Shown here piece by piece: positions 1-6,849 of a DNA stretch of 64,000 bases. Made by a program: the position numbers and the translations under genes. Below the pieces are notes generated by a model that did no database searches, was not told the origin of the DNA, and saw only the letters and a program-made list of their open reading frames with translations. The first letter of the stretch is position 1. Every line of letters begins with the position of its first letter. Source of the DNA: Thermomonospora echinospora (GTDB taxonomy: Bacteria > Actinomycetota > Actinomycetes > Streptosporangiales > Streptosporangiaceae); contig NZ_FNVO01000023.1 in NCBI RefSeq assembly GCF_900108175.1, positions 1 to 64,000 of the forward strand, read 5' to 3'.

Positions 1-1
1 G

Positions 2-325
2 GACCAGAGCAGAGAGGCGGCTGGTAAGGACTGGACGGATACCGGGCTGATCTTCACGACCCGTACCGGCCAACCGATCAACCCGCACAACTTCAACCGC
101 AGCTTCGACCAGCGATGCGCCAAGGCGGGCGTCCGCAAGATCACCGTCCATGACACCCGGCACACCTGCGCGACGCTCCTCGCCGCGCTGGACGTCCATC
201 CCCGCGTCGCCATGCGCGTCCTGCGCCATGCGCAGATCGCCGTCACCATGGAGGTCTACACCGAGGTCTCCGACGCCAAGACCCTCAAGGCGCTCAAGCG
301 CCTCGGCAAGCAGTTCGACCTGTAG
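2..325 (+). CDS. Tyrosine recombinase/phage integrase, C-terminal part (5' end outside window)
   Basis: Only the last 107 codons are present; the gene starts left of the window. The visible part carries the catalytic-domain hallmarks of the tyrosine recombinase family: HDTRHTCATLL (box with the second catalytic Arg), LRHAQIAVTMEVY (the conserved LxH region and the Tyr nucleophile), followed by a short basic tail. Such enzymes cut and rejoin att sites during integration and excision of phages or integrative elements. It reads toward the 3' end of tRNA-Val 84 bp downstream, the usual arrangement when a tRNA is the attachment site. The rest of the element, if present, lies to the left and cannot be seen. 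Confidence 0.85.
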   Translation, partial: DQSREAAGKDWTDTGLIFTTRTGQPINPHNFNRSFDQRCAKAGVRKITVHDTRHTCATLLAALDVHPRVAMRVLRHAQIAVTMEVYTEVSDAKTLKALKRLGKQFDL

Positions 326-370
326 ACGGCGGTAGTAGTCGTAGCTGTACTTCGCTGCTGTACGGCATGC

Positions 371-404
371 AAAGAGCCCCCTTCCATGATCGGAAGGGGG
401 CTCT
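371..404 (-). terminator. Rho-independent terminator of tRNA-Val
   Basis: A perfect 13-bp inverted repeat (373-385 with 392-404, loop of 6) lies just beyond the tRNA 3' end and is followed on the minus strand by a short T run (TTTGC). It could also stop transcription coming from the integrase side. Confidence 0.75.
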
Positions 405-408
405 GAAC

Positions 409-483
409 TGGTGGGCGATACTGGGTTCGAACCAGTGACCTCTTCGGTGTGAACGAAGCGCTCTCCCACTGAGCTAATCGCCC
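409..483 (-). tRNA. tRNA-Val (anticodon CAC)
   Basis: The minus strand folds as a standard cloverleaf. The acceptor stem GGGCGAT pairs with ATCGCCC, there is a D-arm TTAGCTCAGTGGGAGAGC-type segment, the anticodon stem is CTTCG/CGAAG with loop TTCACAC (anticodon CAC, Val), and the T-arm is ACTGG/CCAGT with loop TTCGAAC. The 3' CCA is encoded (409-411). It is the likely attachment site for the neighbouring integrase. Confidence 0.95.
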
Positions 484-560
484 CGGACGGTCCGCTTGGG
501 GCGTTCCGTCGCGTGAAAAGAGTAGCGCATCCTGAAGGGTTCCCGCGCATCGTCGGTGGA

Positions 561-1193
561 TCAGCGGACGCCGCGGGGGCGGAACTGGACGCTGATGCGG
601 GGGCCGGTGGGGCGGGTGGTCTTGGGGATGGCGTGTTCCCAGGTGCGCTGGCAGCTGCCGCCCATGACGAGGAGGTCGCCGTGGCCGAGGTTGTGGCGGA
701 GGGGGGCGGTGGCGCCGATGCGGGGGCGCAGCAGTAGGGGGCGTGGGGTGCCCAGGGAGAGGATGGCGACCATGGTGTCCTCGGTGCGGCCGCGGCCGAT
801 GGTGTCGCCGTGCCAGGCGACGCTATCGCGGCCGTCGCGGTAGAGGCACAGGCCGGCGGTGCGGAAGGGCTCGCCGAGTTCGGGGGCGTAGTGGTCGTTG
901 AGGATCCGCAGGGCTTCGTCCAGGGCGGGGTCGGGGAGAGGGGCGTGCTCGTCGTAGAAGGCGAGCAGGCGGGGAACGTCGATCACCCGCTCGTACATGC
1001 GGCGGCGTTCGGCGCGCCAGGGGACGCGGTGGAGCAGGCGTTGGAACAGGGTGTCCGCCCCGCCGATCCAACCGGGGCGGAGGTCGATCCAGGCGCCGTG
1101 GGCGAGGGGCGTGCGCCTGACCAGGGCGCCGAGAGGGCCGGGGTGCACCTCATCGTCGCAGGTCAGCAGAGATCCCTGAAACGGAGGTGTCAT
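561..1193 (-). CDS. alkB: AlkB-like 2-oxoglutarate/Fe(II) dioxygenase (DNA alkylation repair)
   Basis: This 210-residue protein belongs to the AlkB family, which oxidatively removes methyl and related adducts from DNA or RNA bases using Fe(II) and 2-oxoglutarate. The iron ligands are visible: H128-x-D130 in WHGD and H187 in TWEHAIPK. R199 and R205 in GPRISVQFR are the 2-oxoglutarate and substrate arginines. Length is normal for the family. The ATG at 1193 lacks a Shine-Dalgarno sequence but sits about 7 nt after a -10-like TAGACT, so a leaderless transcript is plausible. A LexA-type palindrome lies 22 bp upstream, fitting damage induction. Confidence 0.9.
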   Translation of the reverse strand: MTPPFQGSLLTCDDEVHPGPLGALVRRTPLAHGAWIDLRPGWIGGADTLFQRLLHRVPWRAERRRMYERVIDVPRLLAFYDEHAPLPDPALDEALRILNDHYAPELGEPFRTAGLCLYRDGRDSVAWHGDTIGRGRTEDTMVAILSLGTPRPLLLRPRIGATAPLRHNLGHGDLLVMGGSCQRTWEHAIPKTTRPTGPRISVQFRPRGVR

Positions 1194-1214
1194 GGTCTGA
1201 GTCTAGGAGGTCTG

Positions 1215-1230
1215 TCAAACATGTGTTCGA
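1215..1230. promoter_or_regulatory. LexA (SOS) box upstream of alkB
   Basis: TCAAACATGTGTTCGA matches the actinobacterial/Gram-positive SOS consensus TCGAAC-N4-GTTCGA with one mismatch. It occupies the -35 region of the presumed alkB promoter (-10 TAGACT on the minus strand at 1200-1205), where bound LexA would block RNA polymerase. Confidence 0.65.
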
Positions 1231-1258
1231 GCGGCGGATGATGGGGCGGGTATCGCCG

Positions 1259-1280
1259 GTCACCGGCGGGGGCCGGTGAC
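1259..1280 (+). other. Inverted repeat ahead of the copper-cluster membrane gene
   Basis: An 8-bp perfect inverted repeat, GTCACCGG / CCGGTGAC with a 6-nt loop, ends 11 nt before the GTG start at 1292. It may be a hairpin in the leader or an operator. No established family was recognised. Confidence 0.35.
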
Positions 1281-1291
1281 ATGATGGGGCT

Positions 1292-1861
1292 GTGCTCGTG
1301 CCCTGCCGTCTGCTCCGCGCCTCGGCCTTCGCGGCCGTGTGCGTGTCCCTGACGATGGCCGGGCACGCCGCCGCCTCCCGCGAGGCGGTGCCGTGGGCCG
1401 CGGCCGGGGTCGGCGGCTTGGGAGTGCTCGGAGTCGCCTGGTTGCTGGCGGGCCATGAGCGTTCGGTCTGCACCATCCTGGGCGGCCTGCTCGGTGGACA
1501 GTTTGGGCTGCACGTGCTGTTCGCGGCGGTGCAGGCCGGGCCCTCGGCGCACGCCGGGCACACGGCGGATGTGCCGGGGCTCGTCCCGGCGGGCCCGGGC
1601 ATGACACTGGCGCACGTGGCCGCGGCGGCGGTCTCGGCCTGGTGGCTGTGGCGCGGGGAGCGGCTGGCCTGGTCGCTGGCGCGTCGGCTCGCCGCTTTCT
1701 CCCTGGCCTGTGTGTTCGTCCTGCTGGAGGTGGCGCCGGCCCTCGCGCGTCCGGCGGCGCGCCCCCGCAGTGGGCCGCCCGTGCCCGCGATGTCGGCGCT
1801 GCTGCGCCATTCGGTCGGGCTGCGGGGCCCGCCGTTCCGTTCGGTGTTTTCGGCGATCTGA
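1292..1861 (+). CDS. Membrane protein of a copper-handling cluster, function unknown
   Basis: A 189-residue protein with an N-terminal hydrophobic segment and about four predicted membrane helices separated by short loops. One loop carries a His-containing stretch (AHAGHTAD). I do not recognise a characterised family. Genes of this kind are commonly found just before ycnI/copC in actinobacteria, and here the ycnI gene follows after 31 bp. A role in copper uptake or sensing at the membrane is inferred from context only. The start is a GTG with GGGG 4 nt upstream. Confidence 0.6.
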   Translation: MLVPCRLLRASAFAAVCVSLTMAGHAAASREAVPWAAAGVGGLGVLGVAWLLAGHERSVCTILGGLLGGQFGLHVLFAAVQAGPSAHAGHTADVPGLVPAGPGMTLAHVAAAAVSAWWLWRGERLAWSLARRLAAFSLACVFVLLEVAPALARPAARPRSGPPVPAMSALLRHSVGLRGPPFRSVFSAI

Positions 1862-1892
1862 CAACCTAAGAACCGAACGGAAGAAATTCGTC

Positions 1893-2606
1893 ATGCCCAT
1901 GACGTGTGTCAACGCTGTCCGCAGAACGGCAGCCGTGACGGGCGCCGCGACGCTGGCCGTGGTCGCTCTGGCCGGTCCCGCCGTCGCCCATGTCACCGTC
2001 AACCCCCGGACGGCCGAGCAGGGTTCGTTCACCAAGGTGTCCTTCCGGGTCCCCAACGAACGGGACGGCGCCGGTACGACCAAGCTGCGGATCGACCTGC
2101 CGGCGGAGCAGCCGGTGGCGTTCGTGTCGGTACGGCCGGTGCCCGGCTGGAAGGTCGAGGTCGACAAGGCCAAGCTGGCCAAACCGGTCAAGATCGACGG
2201 CGGGGAACTGACCGAGGCGGTCTCCCGGATCACCTGGAGCGGCGGCCGCATCGACCCCGCGCAGTTCGAGGAGTTCGACGTCTCGATGGGGCCGCTGCCG
2301 ACCGGGACCGACCGGATGGTGTTCAAGGCCGAGCAGACCTACTCCAACGGCGAGGTCGTCCGCTGGGACCAGGATCCCGGCGACGGCGGGAACGAGCCCG
2401 AGCACCCGGCGCCCGTCCTGGCGCTCACCCCGAAGGCGGCCGGGAGCGATCACCACGCGGGCCCGGCCGCGCAGGTCAAGGACGACGGAGACGCCTCCGA
2501 CGGTGACGGGACCGCCCGGCTGCTGGGCGGGGCCGGGCTGGGGGTCGGCGTCCTCGGCGTGGTGATCGGCGGTCTGGGACTGGTCCGCGGCCGGGGGCGG
2601 TCATGA
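1893..2606 (+). CDS. ycnI: YcnI-family (DUF1775) exported copper-binding protein
   Basis: A signal peptide ends AVA before HVTVNPRTAEQGS, so the mature protein starts with a His, the copper ligand known for YcnI. The YcnI beta-sandwich follows (residues about 33-175). An acidic/His linker (GSDHHAG) and a C-terminal membrane helix with RGRGRS tail anchor it outside the membrane. The ATG at 1893 has GGAAG 9 nt upstream; longer upstream readings overlap the previous gene and were not used. It overlaps copC by 4 nt, so both are translated together. Confidence 0.9.
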   Translation: MPMTCVNAVRRTAAVTGAATLAVVALAGPAVAHVTVNPRTAEQGSFTKVSFRVPNERDGAGTTKLRIDLPAEQPVAFVSVRPVPGWKVEVDKAKLAKPVKIDGGELTEAVSRITWSGGRIDPAQFEEFDVSMGPLPTGTDRMVFKAEQTYSNGEVVRWDQDPGDGGNEPEHPAPVLALTPKAAGSDHHAGPAAQVKDDGDASDGDGTARLLGGAGLGVGVLGVVIGGLGLVRGRGRS

Positions 2607-3175
2607 AGCCGGGGGTGGTCATGAACGGGGCGCGGGCGCTGGTCCTGGCGGTCGTGGCGGCGCTGTCGGCCGTTGTGCTCACGGCGGGCCCGGCGCAAGC
2701 CCACACGTCGCTCAAGGAGTCCTCGCCGGCGAAGGGCGCGACCGTGCCGTCCCCTTCGCAGATCGTGCTGACGTTCACCGAACGGGTGATCGTGCCGCAG
2801 GTGGTGGTGACCGACGATTCCGGCGCCCGGCACCAGAGCGGGGCGCCCAAGGCGGTCGACGAGAAGGTCACCCAGCCGATCGAGGGCACGCTGGAGCCGG
2901 GCACGTACACGGTCGCCTGGCGAGTGGTCTCCGTCGACGGCCACCCGGTGACCGGCACCTACAAGTTCACCGTCGAGGGCGCGCCGGGCACGCCGGCGCC
3001 GTCCGCCACGCCCGGCCAGACGGCGCCGGCGGCGCCGTCACCGGCGGTGACGAGCACTCCCGCCGCTTCCGGGAGCGGCGGTTCGAACTGGCTGTGGGTC
3101 GGTCTCGTGGCGCTGGTGGTCGTGCTCCTGATCGCGGGGGCCGGTCTGGTCCGGCGGCGCGGAGCCGGCCGCTGA
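2603..3175 (+). CDS. copC: CopC-domain exported copper-resistance protein
   Basis: A signal peptide ends AQA and is followed by HTSLKESSPAKGA, so the mature N-terminus is the His of the CopC copper site. The second half of the site is visible in VSVDGHPVTGTYKFTV (Asp and His matching the known D/H ligands). After the about 95-residue CopC domain come a Pro/Ala/Thr-rich linker and a C-terminal membrane helix with RRRGAGR. It binds Cu(II) outside the cell. The start codon lies in ATGA overlap with ycnI. Confidence 0.9.
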   Translation: MKPGVVMNGARALVLAVVAALSAVVLTAGPAQAHTSLKESSPAKGATVPSPSQIVLTFTERVIVPQVVVTDDSGARHQSGAPKAVDEKVTQPIEGTLEPGTYTVAWRVVSVDGHPVTGTYKFTVEGAPGTPAPSATPGQTAPAAPSPAVTSTPAASGSGGSNWLWVGLVALVVVLLIAGAGLVRRRGAGR

Positions 3176-3180
3176 CGGCG

Positions 3181-3212
3181 GCCGTCCGCCGCCCCACCGG
3201 GCGGCGGACGGC
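3181..3212 (+). terminator. Strong hairpin after copC
   Basis: A perfect 13-bp GC-only inverted repeat (3181-3193 with 3200-3212, 6-nt loop) starts 5 nt after the copC stop, between convergent transcription units. There is no U tract, which is common for actinobacterial terminators. Confidence 0.7.
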
Positions 3213-3302
3213 TCCGGGCCGTGACCCGGACGGCTCCGCGCCCGGTAGGGCGTGCCCGCGGCGGCTCTCGGTGAGGCCGGTCCGCGCGGTCGGCGGAACG
3301 GT

Positions 3303-4322
3303 TCAGTAGGGCCTGGCGGCCTTCTTCCAGGCCGGGGCGATCTGGCCGGTCCCGTACCGCGGGTAGGAGATCCGCGCCGGGTCGCCGTCGGAGGTGTAGC
3401 GGTTGCCCTCCTCGGTGGCCAGCCTGTCCAGCCACTGCGTGGAGGCGTAGTTCGCCTCCTCCCCATGGGCCCCCTGTGAGCGGATCCGCGGGATGTTGTA
3501 CGGATCGAAGGAGGCGTCGAAGGGGGAGGGCGCCGGGTTGGCGCCCGCCAGGAAGACGCCCTTGTGCTCGTAGCGGATGCCGCGGTCCTCGCCGCGCACC
3601 GCCAGCGCGGGCGGCTTGGGCTGGATGCCGAACGGCAGCGCCAGCGTCCGCACCGTCGCACCGGGCACCGCGGCGATGATGTCCCGCTGGTTGACCGCGA
3701 TCTCCCGGCGGACCTTCGCGGCGTCCGACGTGCCCAGGTTGGCATGGGTCGAGGTGTGGTTGCCGATCTCGAAGCCGTGCTCGTGCAGCCAGGTCAGCGT
3801 CCGCCTGCCGCCCGGTTCGTTGAACGGCCTGCTGTTGACGAACATGGTGGCCACCGGCCGGAACCCCGGATGGCGGCGGCCGGCGTCCAGCAGGATCGCC
3901 ACCGCGGTGTCCGGCCGGGGCTTGCCGTCGGCGCTCAGCGTCAGCTGGCTGACCGAGGCGTCGTCGAAGGTCAGCACCACCGGATGCTTGCCGGCCGGGA
4001 TGTCGATCCGCCCGGTGACGTACTCGGCCGCGGTGATCGGCACGTAGCCCTCGCGGGCCAGCCGGTCCAGTTCCGCGCGGAAGTCGGCCGGGGTGCGGTC
4101 ATGGATCGCCGCCGGGTGGGCGGCGATCCGGTGGTACATCAGCACCGGTATCTGGCCGAGTTCGTTGGCGCGGACGGCGGCCGGGTTGACCGGCCGCGCC
4201 GAGGTGCTCGCGGAGCGGTGCCCGCCCGCCTTCCGGGCCTCGTCCGACGTGCCGGAGCAGGCCGCGGCCGCCAGCGCGATGGCCGCCGCGGCGGCCGTGA
4301 TCGTGCGAATCCCCATGGTCAT
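3303..4322 (-). CDS. Polysaccharide deacetylase lipoprotein (NodB/CE4)
   Basis: This 339-residue protein begins with a lipoprotein signal (hydrophobic stretch ending AAAACSGTS; the Cys is the lipidation site). The CE4 deacetylase fold shows the first motif in VVLTFDDAS and the metal-binding His pair in NHTSTHANL, preceded by IPVLMYHRI. CE4 enzymes remove N-acetyl groups from amino-sugar polymers such as poly-GlcNAc, peptidoglycan or chitin. The ATG at 4322 overlaps the stop of the preceding glycoside-hydrolase gene by ATGA, so the pair is one operon resembling the two halves of PgaB. Confidence 0.88.
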   Translation of the reverse strand: MTMGIRTITAAAAAIALAAAACSGTSDEARKAGGHRSASTSARPVNPAAVRANELGQIPVLMYHRIAAHPAAIHDRTPADFRAELDRLAREGYVPITAAEYVTGRIDIPAGKHPVVLTFDDASVSQLTLSADGKPRPDTAVAILLDAGRRHPGFRPVATMFVNSRPFNEPGGRRTLTWLHEHGFEIGNHTSTHANLGTSDAAKVRREIAVNQRDIIAAVPGATVRTLALPFGIQPKPPALAVRGEDRGIRYEHKGVFLAGANPAPSPFDASFDPYNIPRIRSQGAHGEEANYASTQWLDRLATEEGNRYTSDGDPARISYPRYGTGQIAPAWKKAARPY

Positions 4323-5932
4323 GCGCTCTTCTCGGTCGTCCCCGGCCGCAGCGCGTCGGGGTGGTAACGGACGGACGGGTCCCACAGCAGGAACGAGCGG
4401 CTGCCGGTCCTGGCCGCCGCGTCGATCTGCGCTCTGACCTCGGCGGTGCCATAGGGGCGTCCCGCCGAGAAGTCCTGCAGCCAGGGGATGACCTGTGCCG
4501 GGGTGCCCTGGAGCGCCTTGCGGAAGGCCAGCAGCGAGGTGTACACGGTCTGCTGGGGATCGGCGTCGGGGTTCTTGATCCCGAACTCGCCCGCCCGCCA
4601 GCGCGAGGGGTAGACCATGGGCGAGACGTAGTCGACGTTCCGGCCGATCTTGGTGACGTCCTGTCCGACCTCCAGTGGCCGGATCACGGCGGTGCCGTGG
4701 ACGGAGGCGCCGAGGAACGCGCCGTGCGGGCGCACCAGCCGGCGGGCCTCGGCGAGGAAGGAGGCCACGCTGTCCTCCACCGACCCCTTCAGCCCCGGAA
4801 AGCTCATCGACTTCAGCGGACCGTCCGGGCGGCGCACGTGGTCGTAGAGGATGTCGTCGAAGCCGAGCCTGGCCGCCTCCACCGCCAGATCGATGTTGTA
4901 CCTGCGGACCTCGGGGTCGGCGATGTTGGTGAACGACTGCGCTCCGTAGGCGCCTCCGTCGGGAGCGCGGACCAGGCGGTCGCGCCGGCCCGCAAGCCAG
5001 GACGCCTTGCCCAACTGCGGGTCACGGAAGGCGACGATGCGGCCGATGACCCGCACCTTCATGCCGTGTAACCGGTCGAGGGTCTTGCGGGCGTCGTAGA
5101 GGGGGCGGGCCGCCTTGACGTCCTGGGCCAGCGGGACCTGGGAGTCGTAGCCGACGATGCCGTCCTCGTTCTTGATGTCCAGCTGAACGGTGTTGATCCG
5201 GCCCTCGCGGATCATTTTCAGCACCCTGTCGCGCAGCGGCTCCGACGCCCAGGCCTGGGCGGTGACGTGCACGGCGCGGATCTCCGGATGCGGCACGACC
5301 ACCGGAACCCGGTGGTCGGCGCGGTTGCCGGCGGCGTCGTAGGCGGTGATCCGCACGGCGTCCGGCGGGACCTTGTAGACCAGTGCGAACTTCCCGTCCC
5401 GCACCTTGACCGGCCGCCCGTCGCTGGTCACCCGGACCGCGTCGGTGACCCGGCCGGACAGCGAGAACGGCCGGCGCAGTCCGGGGGCCCGCAGGTGGGG
5501 CGTCGAACCGTTCGCACCGGCCGTCCGCAGGCCGTCCATCTTGACCGAGGGGGGCGTGGTGTCGACGGTGAAGCGGCGGGTGATGGTGCCCGCCGCCAGC
5601 GGCAGGCTGCCGGGGGCGGTGACGGTCAGCTTGTGCTCGCCGTCGGTGAGGGGGCTGAGCCGGGCCATCAGCCGGTTGCCCCGGATGCGCAGGGGCAGTG
5701 GCCGGCCGTCCAGCCGGGCGCGCACCTTGCCCGGTTCGCCGGCTTCGATGGCCAGGATCTGCCGGTTCAGGTCGGCGCGGCCCAGCACCGCGCCGTCCCG
5801 GACGGCGTTCACGCGCAACTCGGGCCCGGCGATCTGTCTGATCACCAGGCCCCCCGCGACCAGGGCGGCCGTCACCGCCGCCGTGGCGCCCGCGGCCACC
5901 AGCCATGGCCGCGCGCTTGTGATGGTCTTCAT
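4319..5932 (-). CDS. DUF4015-type putative glycoside hydrolase, membrane-anchored
   Basis: An N-terminal signal/anchor helix (residues about 8-28) is followed by Ig-like beta domains (about 40-210, with TVDTTPPSV and ITAYDAAGNRADH typical of extracellular Ig repeats). A C-terminal TIM-barrel glycoside-hydrolase-like domain covers about 215-530, with INTVQLDIKNEDGIVGY, FDDILYDHVRRP and VDYVSPMVYPS. This barrel is the DUF4015/GHL family related to the hydrolase half of PgaB. The ATG at 5932 is chosen because it precedes the signal helix; a GTG at 5971 would add 13 residues and has its GGAG too close. It is co-translated with the deacetylase downstream. Confidence 0.85.
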   Translation of the reverse strand: MKTITSARPWLVAAGATAAVTAALVAGGLVIRQIAGPELRVNAVRDGAVLGRADLNRQILAIEAGEPGKVRARLDGRPLPLRIRGNRLMARLSPLTDGEHKLTVTAPGSLPLAAGTITRRFTVDTTPPSVKMDGLRTAGANGSTPHLRAPGLRRPFSLSGRVTDAVRVTSDGRPVKVRDGKFALVYKVPPDAVRITAYDAAGNRADHRVPVVVPHPEIRAVHVTAQAWASEPLRDRVLKMIREGRINTVQLDIKNEDGIVGYDSQVPLAQDVKAARPLYDARKTLDRLHGMKVRVIGRIVAFRDPQLGKASWLAGRRDRLVRAPDGGAYGAQSFTNIADPEVRRYNIDLAVEAARLGFDDILYDHVRRPDGPLKSMSFPGLKGSVEDSVASFLAEARRLVRPHGAFLGASVHGTAVIRPLEVGQDVTKIGRNVDYVSPMVYPSRWRAGEFGIKNPDADPQQTVYTSLLAFRKALQGTPAQVIPWLQDFSAGRPYGTAEVRAQIDAAARTGSRSFLLWDPSVRYHPDALRPGTTEKSA

Positions 5933-5953
5933 CGCCTGAGAACCCCCGATGCG

Positions 5954-5999
5954 AACGTACGGAGAGATCACTCCGTGTTAGGTGATGTGACCGTACGTT
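5954..5999. promoter_or_regulatory. Two-tier inverted repeat upstream of the DUF4015/deacetylase operon
   Basis: Perfect outer arms AACGTACGG (5954-5962) and CCGTACGTT (5991-5999) and perfect inner arms ATCAC (5967-5971) and GTGAT (5982-5986) are separated by symmetric 4-nt gaps around a 10-nt centre. It lies 22 bp upstream of the chosen start. The symmetry fits a dimeric regulator site or an RNA hairpin; the regulator is unknown. Confidence 0.55.
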
Positions 6000-6128
6000 G
6001 CGAGCCCAAAACATGCGGGCCCGGTCCCCGGTCATCGCATCGGGGGCGGTGTTCTCAGGCTGGGCGGGGGTCGCCCGGTCGGCGTCCGCGGTTCCGCGGC
6101 CGTCTCCCGGAGCGGTCCCGCGGCGGGG

Positions 6129-6680
6129 TCAGGTGCTGCGGATGATGTCGCGCACCCTGTCGATCACGGACGCCACCGGGCCCACCGCCAGGTTGGCGGT
6201 CGCGCTCTCCACGCCGGGATGCGGGTGGGTGGGCGCGGTGGCCTCGGCCGCCCTGACCGCCGCGGCCATGGCCCGGCGCTGGGTGTCGCTGAACTCGTCC
6301 TTCAGCCGGTAGAACTCGTAGCGCTCCTCGGCCCGGGCGTGGGTGAGGACGGACACGCGCAGCTTGTCGAGCTTGGGCAGGAACTGCGGATCGTGGATGT
6401 CCATGCCGTCCAGTTCCGACAGCAGTTCCTTGGCCTCGCGCTCCTCGGCCAGCCGGTCGTCGACGATGCCCTCACCGCCCGGCAGGCTGCGGCGGGAGAC
6501 CGGGTGCACGATCTCCTCCTCGGCGGTCTCGTGCACCGCCAGCAGTTGCACCAGCCGCCGGAACGACTCCCGGCGCTGCTCGCCGGAGTGCTCCAGCACC
6601 TCGGCGAACAGGTCGCGGATCATCGAGTGCTGGTGGACGAGCAGGTCGATCACGTCCATCTCGGTCTTGGTCTGGGTCAT
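6129..6680 (-). CDS. Hemerythrin HHE-domain protein
   Basis: A 183-residue cytoplasmic protein with the hemerythrin-like four-helix bundle in residues 8-145. Metal ligands are visible in VHQHSMIRDLF, LLAVHETAEEEIVHPVSR and LTHARAEERYEFYRL. Members bind a non-haem di-iron centre and sense or buffer O2, NO or peroxide. The C-terminal 40 residues are a variable tail. The ATG at 6680 has AAGGAG upstream. It is divergent from a ferritin-like gene, suggesting a shared iron/oxygen theme. Confidence 0.9.
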   Translation of the reverse strand: MTQTKTEMDVIDLLVHQHSMIRDLFAEVLEHSGEQRRESFRRLVQLLAVHETAEEEIVHPVSRRSLPGGEGIVDDRLAEEREAKELLSELDGMDIHDPQFLPKLDKLRVSVLTHARAEERYEFYRLKDEFSDTQRRAMAAAVRAAEATAPTHPHPGVESATANLAVGPVASVIDRVRDIIRST

Positions 6681-6756
6681 CGGTGCTCCTTGCAGCGGAT
6701 TGTCGGTGCCCGCCGCCCCTACCCGGCGCCGGGCCCGCCATACCGGACAGTAGGGA

Positions 6757-6771
6757 CATTTGGATCAAATG
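6757..6771. promoter_or_regulatory. Palindrome between hemerythrin and ferritin-like genes
   Basis: CATTTG-GAT-CAAATG is a perfect 6-bp inverted repeat in an AT-rich island of an otherwise very GC-rich divergent intergenic region (6681-6849). Its place between two divergent starts suggests a common operator. Confidence 0.5.
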
Positions 6772-6849
6772 AAATTTACGGGGCCGAAAGGTGATGGGTG
6801 GCGAACCCCGGGTACGGCGAACCACCCGACGACACAGTGAGGTAGCGCT

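Noticed and set aside
6795-6812. Possible SigB-type promoter (GGGTAC) before the ferritin-like gene
   Set aside because: No GTTT-like -35 at proper spacing.
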